From contig JACQTN010000401.1 in assembly GCA_016210785.1 (NCBI GenBank), positions 1-10,013 of the forward strand: DNA of 10,013 nt, given 5' to 3'. Shown piece after piece: positions 5,849 through 10,013 of this stretch. This stretch comes from Armatimonadota bacterium (lineage in GTDB: Bacteria > Sysuimicrobiota > Sysuimicrobiia > Sysuimicrobiales > JACQTN01). The notes below the pieces were generated by a model. That model did no database searches, was not told the origin of the DNA, and worked only from the letters and a program-made list of their open reading frames with translations. Made by a program: the position numbers and the translations under genes. Numbering within the stretch: the stretch's first letter is position 1; the number at the start of each line of letters is the position of its first letter.

Positions 5849-8277
5849 TGGAACGCTACGTCTGCATCCACGGCCACTTCTACCAGCCGCCGCGCGAGAA
5901 CCCCTGGTTAGAGGCCGTCGAACTCCAGGACTCGGCCTACCCCTATCACGACTGGAACGCACGGATCGCCGAAGAGTGCTATGCCCCCAATGCCGCCTCG
6001 CGCATCCTGGATGGGGAGGGCCGCATCCTCAGCATCGTCAATAACTACGCTCGCATCAGCTTCAACGTGGGTCCCACGCTGCTGGCGTGGCTGGACGTGG
6101 AAGCGCCGGAGGTGTACCGCGCCATAGTCGACGCCGACCTGGTCAGCCGGGAGCGTTTTTCGGGACACGGCTCAGCCCTCGCTCAACCCTACAACCATCT
6201 GATCATGCCCCTGGCGAACCGGCGGGACAAGCGAACTCAGGTGCGCTGGGGAATCGTGGACTTTGAACACCGCTTCGGCCGGCAGCCGGAGGGGATGTGG
6301 CTGCCGGAGACGGCGGTGGACCTGGAGACGCTCGACATCCTGGCGGAGCAAAGAATCCGGTTCACGATCCTGGCCCCCTCTCAGGCCCGGAGGGTACGCC
6401 GGGCCGGGAGGCGCGCCTGGCGAGATATGAGCGGCGGGCGCGTCGATCCGACGATGACCTACCAGGCACGCCTCCCCTCGGGCCGCACCATCTGCCTGTT
6501 CTTCTACGATGGCCCCATCTCCCGCGCCGTGGCCTTCGAAGGGGTGCTGGCCAATGGCGAGCAGTTCGCCCACCGGCTCCTCGACGGGTTCGACGATGCT
6601 CGCACCTGGCCGCAGATCTGCCACATCGCCACCGACGGCGAAACCTATGGCCACCACCACCGCTACGGGGACATGGCTCTGGCCTACGCCTCGCACTACC
6701 TGGAAGCCAACCGCCTGGCGCACATCACCAACTACGGCGAGTATCTGGAACGCCATCTGCCCACCCACGAGGTGGAGATCTTCGAGCATACCTCATGGAG
6801 CTGCGCGCACGGCGTGGACCGGTGGCGCAGCGACTGCGGCTGCCATTCCGGCGGGCATCCGGGGTGGAACCAGGGCTGGCGAGCGCCTCTCCGGCAGGCC
6901 ATGGACTGGTTGCGGGAGATGCTGGCGCCCCGCTATGAGGAGCACGCCCGGCGGTTCCTCAGGGATCCCTGGGCAGCGCGGGACGACTACATCCGCGTCC
7001 TGCTGGACCGGTCGCCGGACAACCTGGACCGTTTCCTGGCCGAGCACGCGACGCGCCCGTTGGAGGCCCAGGAGCGGGCGACCGTGTGGAAGCTGCTGGA
7101 GCTGCAGCGCCATTCCATGCTGATGTACACCAGCTGCGGGTGGTTCTTCGACGAGATCTCGGGGATCGAGACGGTGCAGGTGATCCAGTACGCCGGCCGG
7201 GCCGTTCAACTGGCAGAGGACCTGTTCGGAGATTCCCTGGAGTCCGGGTTCGTGGAGAGGCTCTCGGAGACAAAGAGCAACATCCCCGAGCACCGCGACG
7301 GCGCCCTCGTCTACGAGAAGTTCGTCAAGCCGGCAATGGTAGACCTGGCCAAAGTCGGCGCCCACTATGCCATCAGCGGGCTCTTCGAGCCTTACGGCGA
7401 CCGCAGCCGCATCTACTGCTACACCGTGGACCGGCAGGACCACCAGACCCTGGCGGTGGGCAAGGCCCGGCTGGCCGTGGGCAGGGCGCAGGTGACGTCG
7501 GAGATCACGCAGGAGTCGGCCGTGCTGAGCTACGGGGTGCTCCATTTCGGCGAGCACAACCTGCACGGCGCCGTCCGCGCGTACCGTGGTGAAGAGGCCT
7601 ATGCGGAGATGGTGCGCGATGTCACGGAGGCGTTCACCCGTGCCGACTTCGCCGATGTCATCCGGCTGTTTGACCGGTACTTCGAAGGGGTCACCTACTC
7701 GCTGAGACTGCTGTTTCGGGACGAGCAGCGGAAGGTTCTCAACCAGATTCTCGAGGCGACGCTGGCAGAGGTGGAGGCCAGCTACCGGCAGATCTATGCG
7801 CACCACGCTCCGCTGATGAGGTTTCTCCGGGACCTGGGGATCCCCCAACCTCGAGCCCTGCACGCAGCCGCCGAGTTCACCCTCACCACCGATCTCCGCC
7901 GGGCGTTTGCGGCCGACGTGCCAGATTTCGAACGCATCGCGGCGCTCCTGGACGAGGCCAGGACATGGGACATCCCCCTCGATGGCGCCGGCCTGAGGTA
8001 CGCCCTGGAGCAGACGTTGCGGCGGATGGGGGAGCGGCTGCAGGCCACCCCCACCGACCTCCGCCTCCTGGAACAACTGGACCGGGCGGCCGCGCTGGCC
8101 CGTGCCATGCCATCCCCGGTCCAGCTGTGGAAGACCCAGAACACGTATTATGCGTTGCGCCAGTCGCTGTACCCGGAAGTTCGGGAGCGGGCCGAGCAGG
8201 GGGACGAGGACGCCCGCGCCTGGGTCGACCAGTTTGCCGCTCTGGGTCGCACGCTGGGGATGCGCGCGGCTGGCTGA
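5848..8277 (+). CDS. GH57-type glycoside hydrolase with DUF3536 C-terminal domain
   Basis: This 809-residue protein, MERYVCIHGHFYQPPRENPW onward, is the DUF3536 type whose first part is a GH57 barrel. GH57 motifs are visible: HGHFYQPP (8-15); GMWLPETAVD, where Glu154 fits the catalytic nucleophile of region 3; and IATDGETYGHHH, where Asp263 fits the acid/base of region 4. A Cys- and Trp-rich block follows (313-332, HTSWSCAHGVDRWRSDCGC). From about residue 380 the protein is largely helical. There is no signal peptide, so it is cytosolic. GH57 enzymes act on alpha-glucans (amylases, branching enzymes, 4-alpha-glucanotransferases), but the reaction of DUF3536 proteins is not established to my knowledge. 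The ATG overlaps the treZ stop (TAATG) with a GGGCGG ribosome site, so it is coupled to treZ and probably works on the same maltodextrin pool. Confidence 0.93.
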   Translation: MERYVCIHGHFYQPPRENPWLEAVELQDSAYPYHDWNARIAEECYAPNAASRILDGEGRILSIVNNYARISFNVGPTLLAWLDVEAPEVYRAIVDADLVSRERFSGHGSALAQPYNHLIMPLANRRDKRTQVRWGIVDFEHRFGRQPEGMWLPETAVDLETLDILAEQRIRFTILAPSQARRVRRAGRRAWRDMSGGRVDPTMTYQARLPSGRTICLFFYDGPISRAVAFEGVLANGEQFAHRLLDGFDDARTWPQICHIATDGETYGHHHRYGDMALAYASHYLEANRLAHITNYGEYLERHLPTHEVEIFEHTSWSCAHGVDRWRSDCGCHSGGHPGWNQGWRAPLRQAMDWLREMLAPRYEEHARRFLRDPWAARDDYIRVLLDRSPDNLDRFLAEHATRPLEAQERATVWKLLELQRHSMLMYTSCGWFFDEISGIETVQVIQYAGRAVQLAEDLFGDSLESGFVERLSETKSNIPEHRDGALVYEKFVKPAMVDLAKVGAHYAISGLFEPYGDRSRIYCYTVDRQDHQTLAVGKARLAVGRAQVTSEITQESAVLSYGVLHFGEHNLHGAVRAYRGEEAYAEMVRDVTEAFTRADFADVIRLFDRYFEGVTYSLRLLFRDEQRKVLNQILEATLAEVEASYRQIYAHHAPLMRFLRDLGIPQPRALHAAAEFTLTTDLRRAFAADVPDFERIAALLDEARTWDIPLDGAGLRYALEQTLRRMGERLQATPTDLRLLEQLDRAAALARAMPSPVQLWKTQNTYYALRQSLYPEVRERAEQGDEDARAWVDQFAALGRTLGMRAAG

Positions 8278-8393
8278 CGCCGGTGCTGATGTTGGATAAG
8301 GGTTCCCGCGGCGCCTGTCGTGCTCCTCGGAGGACCTCTGTTCATGGACACGGGTATGGGACGATACCGAGTGGCGTCTTTGCCCCCCGTGTG

Positions 8394-8402
8394 TGCTATC
8401 AT
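8394..8402 (+). promoter_or_regulatory. Weak extended -10 promoter before the riboswitch
   Basis: TGC-TATCAT (8394-8402) matches an extended -10 box. No good -35 box is at the right distance. The RNA would begin near 8409, about 20 bases before the conserved riboswitch core, which is the reason to favour it. The 120 bases between the GH57 stop and this point hold nothing else I can name. Confidence 0.4.
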
Positions 8403-8430
8403 ATCTTTGGACGCTCAGCGCCATATGTTT

Positions 8431-8549
8431 GCTTGCCGAATCCCTGTGGTGTGCAGGGAGCGGGGGACCCAGGTTGTTGGGGCGAATCTCGCGTCAGGCG
8501 AGTAGGGTATTCTCTCGGCCCGAGCCCGTCAGCTAACCCCGTAGGCGAC
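8431..8549 (+). ncRNA. Cyclic-di-AMP riboswitch (ydaO-yuaA type)
   Basis: The conserved core of this class is nearly complete. It shows GCCGAATC (8435-8442), a CCCTG/CAGGG stem (8442-8446 with 8454-8458), GAGCGGGGGACCCA (8458-8471), CCCA/TGGG closing a short loop (8468-8481), GGCGAATC, a CTCGC/GCGAG stem (8488-8492 with 8498-8502), GTAGGG (8502-8507), and the signature CCCGTCAGCTAACCCCGTAGG ending at 8545, minus its last base. The closing stem pairs TTGCC (8433-8437) with GGCGA (8544-8548). This RNA binds cyclic-di-AMP, which in Bacillus turns genes off by termination. Here it stands before a terminator (8578-8600) and, further on, CBM48 and LapA-like genes on the same strand. Typical targets are cell-wall hydrolases and potassium or osmolyte transport, so these targets are unusual. 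Confidence 0.94.
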
Positions 8550-8577
8550 GGGAGAAGGTAGCGGAGCGCATGTCGCG

Positions 8578-8600
8578 GCCCCGGAGACCTTCTCCGGGGC
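8578..8600 (+). terminator. Intrinsic terminator, expression platform of the riboswitch
   Basis: GCCCCGGAGA (8578-8587) and TCTCCGGGGC (8591-8600) form a perfect 10-base stem with a CCT loop, followed by the moderately T-rich TTGTGCTTCT (8601-8610). Just after the aptamer, GGAGAAGGT (8551-8559) is exactly complementary to ACCTTCTCC (8587-8595) in the terminator loop and 3' arm, so it can form a competing antiterminator. It would also stop read-through from the treZ operon. The broken U-tract lowers certainty on efficiency. Confidence 0.8.
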
Positions 8601-8610
8601 TTGTGCTTCT

Positions 8611-8841
8611 CCGGGATCATCGACCCGCCCGTTGCCGTCGGCAGCTCCCCGCCGTCTCGGGATCGGCCAGCCTTGCTCGGCCGGATGCCAACCGAGGAAA
8701 TGACGGTTCGCCAGCGGCGAGCTGTTGCGCACACTATGGTGTCGCGTCTCGGCATGGCGCCCGAGCGACAGCTCTGTGAGGCGCTGTCGGCATCACCGGG
8801 GCACGATGCCGGCGGCGGCCTCCGCACGGGAGGTGCCAGCG
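8611..8841 (+). other. Leader between riboswitch terminator and CBM48 gene
   Basis: This 230-base leader carries no named element. A frame starting at ATG 8685 gives MPTEEMTVRQRRAVAHTMVS followed by RLGMAPERQLCEAL, which looks mildly like an amphipathic helical protein. It has no ribosome site and runs on into the CBM48 gene in another frame (stop at 8957). It may be a broken N-terminal segment or chance; I do not call it a gene. Confidence 0.3.
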
Positions 8842-9117
8842 ATGCGAGTCGAGTTCGTCTTCTACCCGCATCACGTTCCCCAGGCCCCACGTGTCAGCGT
8901 GGCTGGGGATTTCAACGGGTGGGACGTGACGGCCATGCCGATGATGCGTGCGCCTGACGGTTCGTGGCGTGCGACCATCGACCTCCCGCCGGGGGAGTAC
9001 CAGTATAAGTTCTACGTGGATGGCACCTGGTGGAACGACCCTCATGATCACAAACGCCTCCCGAATCCGTGGGGGTCGGAAAACTCGGTGATCATAGTTC
9101 AGGAGGAGGGTCCATAA
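8842..9117 (+). CDS. Stand-alone CBM48 / glycogen-binding (isoamylase N-terminal-like) domain protein
   Basis: This 91-residue protein is one E-set carbohydrate-binding domain and nothing else. Visible landmarks are VSVAGDFNGWD (18-28), DGSW (39-42), LPPGEYQYKFYVDGTW (48-63), NDPHDHKRLPNPWG (65-78) and the closing ENSVIIV. These are the pattern of the AMPK-beta/CBM48 glycogen-binding fold, including tryptophans 27 and 63 expected at the sugar face. There is no signal peptide, so it is probably cytosolic. Such domains normally sit in front of branching or debranching enzymes; here there is no catalytic part. The ATG 8842 has a GGGAGGTG ribosome site about six bases upstream. It is the first clear gene after the cyclic-di-AMP riboswitch, so its expression may follow that signal. 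A role as a glycogen-targeting or adaptor protein is inference. Confidence 0.88.
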   Translation: MRVEFVFYPHHVPQAPRVSVAGDFNGWDVTAMPMMRAPDGSWRATIDLPPGEYQYKFYVDGTWWNDPHDHKRLPNPWGSENSVIIVQEEGP

Positions 9118-9236
9118 GGAGACTGCGCAGCGTGAAGCGGGCACCGCGCACAGGTACCGACGGGCCACATCAGAGCACGTCATGGGTCGACGAAGCCTGC
9201 GGGATGGCGTGGGCCCAGTCTCCTCCCGGTGGGCCC
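9117..9236 (+). repeat. Nested inverted and direct repeats between CBM48 and LapA-like genes
   Basis: AGGAGACTG (9117-9125, starting on the last base of the CBM48 stop) is exactly complementary to CAGTCTCCT (9216-9224), enclosing 90 bases. The second arm overlaps another inverted repeat, GGGCCCA (9211-9217) with TGGGCCC (9230-9236), so the two stems exclude each other. GTGGGCCC also occurs twice in direct orientation, 20 bases apart (9209 and 9229). It may be a structured intergenic RNA or a protein site. No terminator T-run follows. Confidence 0.4.
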
Positions 9237-9304
9237 GCGGCGCCTCGAAGGTATGCTTGGTAGGATACGGCGTGGGACGCGTGAGATCAGGAGGTGGGTG
9301 TACC

Positions 9305-9730
9305 ATGAGGACCCAGATCTGGATCGTGGTGATCCTGCTCGCCGCTGGCGCGGGCTTCGTCCTGCTCAATCCAACGGTTATCGCCAGGATGGAAGAGGTC
9401 CACCTGCCCGGGAGGACCTATCAGGTCCCGTTAGTGAGAACGCTGCTCGCTACCGCAGCCGCTGCGCTCCTGCTCCTCTGCCTGCTCAATGCCGTCAACC
9501 ATGTGATGCACGTGCGCGCCCGGCGGCACCTGGAGGGCCGCCTGGCCCAGCGGGAGGCCGAGATTGCGGAGATGAAAAGTCGCGCGTATGATGAGGTTTC
9601 CCAGAAGATCGATGCGCTTGGCCGGGACCTCTCCGGCCAGATTGCGAGCTTGCGCGACCGCATGGAATCGCGTGCGGCGCCGACCGAGTCGCAGGAGCCC
9701 GCGGTGCGCGGGGCAACCCCGGCCGGGTAG
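9305..9730 (+). CDS. LapA-like membrane protein with C-terminal coiled coil
   Basis: This 141-residue protein has two membrane helices, about 5-22 (IWIVVILLAAGAGFVLL, followed by NP) and 43-67 (after the short loop HLPGRTYQVP), then an Arg-rich turn RARRHLEGRL and a long charged heptad-like helix to about residue 122. The tail is Pro/Glu-rich. Two helices flanking a short basic loop and a trailing coiled coil is the layout of LapA-domain (DUF1049) proteins, associated with envelope assembly. Sequence identity to that family is modest from what I can see. The ATG 9305 has an ideal AGGAGGTG site eight bases upstream. It follows the CBM48 gene by 187 bases on the same strand and may share the riboswitch-controlled transcript. 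The domain-family name is tentative; the membrane and coiled-coil features are clear. Confidence 0.75.
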   Translation: MRTQIWIVVILLAAGAGFVLLNPTVIARMEEVHLPGRTYQVPLVRTLLATAAAALLLLCLLNAVNHVMHVRARRHLEGRLAQREAEIAEMKSRAYDEVSQKIDALGRDLSGQIASLRDRMESRAAPTESQEPAVRGATPAG

Positions 9731-9758
9731 CGCTCGTGATGCCCACGCCGGTCGTCCG

Positions 9759-9820
9759 TTTCACGCCTGTGAACCAACGCGGTGGGCACTCGCCGCAAGT
9801 TCCCGACTGGTGCCACAGGC
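9759..9820 (+). other. Possible structured leader before the secreted-protein gene
   Basis: GCCTGTG (9765-9771) pairs exactly with CACAGGC (9814-9820), enclosing the hairpin GCGGTG-GGCACT-CGCCGC (9779-9796, one G-U pair). The first arm also takes part in an alternative hairpin TTCAC-GCCT-GTGAA (9760-9773), so two folds compete. It ends 40 bases before the next start codon. It does not match a riboswitch class that I know. Confidence 0.35.
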
Positions 9821-9859
9821 CTGAAAGAGATCTGAGGCAAGAGACGGAGGTGGGAGATT

Positions 9860-10013
9860 ATGACGCGGAGCAGGTCTCTGATAGTCGCGACCGGCGCAGG
9901 CCTGGCCCTTTGCCTGCTGGTCTCACCGGCGGCTGCCATGGAGATCGCGATGCCGACTCGGGCAGGCGGCACAACACTTCCCACGCCGGTCTTTCTAGGA
10001 TTCTCCTCTCTCG
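9860..10013 (+). CDS. Secreted or exported protein, N-terminus only
   Basis: The first 51 codons of a gene that continues past the window. The ATG at 9860 has a GGAGGTG ribosome site seven bases upstream. The protein begins MTRSRSLIVATGAGLALCLL and has a textbook signal peptide: a short basic n-region with two Arg, a hydrophobic core of about 15 residues, and VSPAAA as a likely signal peptidase I site around residue 26. The mature part, beginning near MEIAMPTRAGG, is too short to place in a family. An LPTPV stretch is present, but no domain can be assigned. It is on the same strand as the CBM48 and LapA-like genes. Confidence 0.75.
   Translation, partial: MTRSRSLIVATGAGLALCLLVSPAAAMEIAMPTRAGGTTLPTPVFLGFSSL

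Noticed and set aside
3986..5962. Long open frame on the minus strand opposite treZ (658 codons)
   Set aside because: It is the antisense of a clear TreZ with all catalytic residues. The translation is Arg/Gly/Val-rich without motifs, a common effect of high GC.
8309..8338. TCCTC-G-GAGGA palindrome after the GH57 gene as a terminator
   Set aside because: The one-base loop cannot fold as a hairpin and no T-run follows. The terminator at 8578-8600 is the better candidate.
6793..8424. 543-codon minus-strand frame opposite the GH57/DUF3536 gene
   Set aside because: It mirrors a well supported gene, is rich in Arg, Gln and His, and runs through the opposite strand of the riboswitch region without any recognisable domain.
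9118..9304. Resemblance to a cyclic-di-GMP (GEMM) riboswitch, with ACAGG and GACGAAGCCT segments
   Set aside because: The conserved GCAAAGCC core and the tetraloop receptor arrangement are missing. The similarity is limited to short GC-rich words.

Overview
The window reads as a carbohydrate and compatible-solute locus (trehalose, alpha-glucan) from a high-GC bacterium, with a divergent layout around a promoter region near 3500-4000. No rRNA, tRNA, transposase or CRISPR array was seen. The mix of a TreT-type trehalose synthase with a DUF5752 partner, a GH57/DUF3536 protein, AglF/AglG-like permeases and a cyclic-di-AMP riboswitch suggests an uncultivated, perhaps thermophilic Gram-positive-like or candidate-phylum lineage. 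That placement is a guess.

Left half, minus strand (3742 down to 1): a promoter near 3714-3742 reads into two ABC sugar permeases (aglF-like 3517-2540, aglG-like 2543-1650, ATGA overlap). A roughly 300-base gap without a convincing gene follows, then a DUF5752 protein (1352-711) that overlaps by 8 bases the start of a TreT-type trehalose synthase (718 to beyond base 1). No substrate-binding protein or ATPase for the transporter is in the window.

Centre (3518-4012): a divergent control region. It holds a minus promoter, a plus promoter (TTGACG-N18-GATAAT), a perfect 9-base inverted repeat between them, and a palindrome just downstream of the plus start site. It also seems to hold remnants of two unrelated genes: the tail of a cupredoxin on the minus strand and the first ~30 codons of a GlgE maltosyltransferase on the plus strand, directly before treZ. 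This looks like a rearrangement junction.

Right half, plus strand: treZ (4013-5848) is followed with a TAATG overlap by a GH57-type protein with a DUF3536 tail (5848-8277). Next comes a clear cyclic-di-AMP (ydaO-type) riboswitch (about 8431-8549) with an intrinsic terminator (8578-8600). Downstream are a stand-alone CBM48 glycogen-binding domain (8842-9117), a LapA-like two-helix membrane protein with a coiled coil (9305-9730), and the start of a secreted protein (9860 to the window end) behind a potentially structured leader.

Together the genes could make trehalose by two routes (TreT from NDP-glucose and glucose; TreZ from maltooligosyltrehalose), process alpha-glucans, and import alpha-glucosides. 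The riboswitch would tie the glycogen-binding and envelope-type genes to cyclic-di-AMP, a signal usually linked to osmotic and cell-wall balance. TreY, the usual partner of TreZ, is not in the window.
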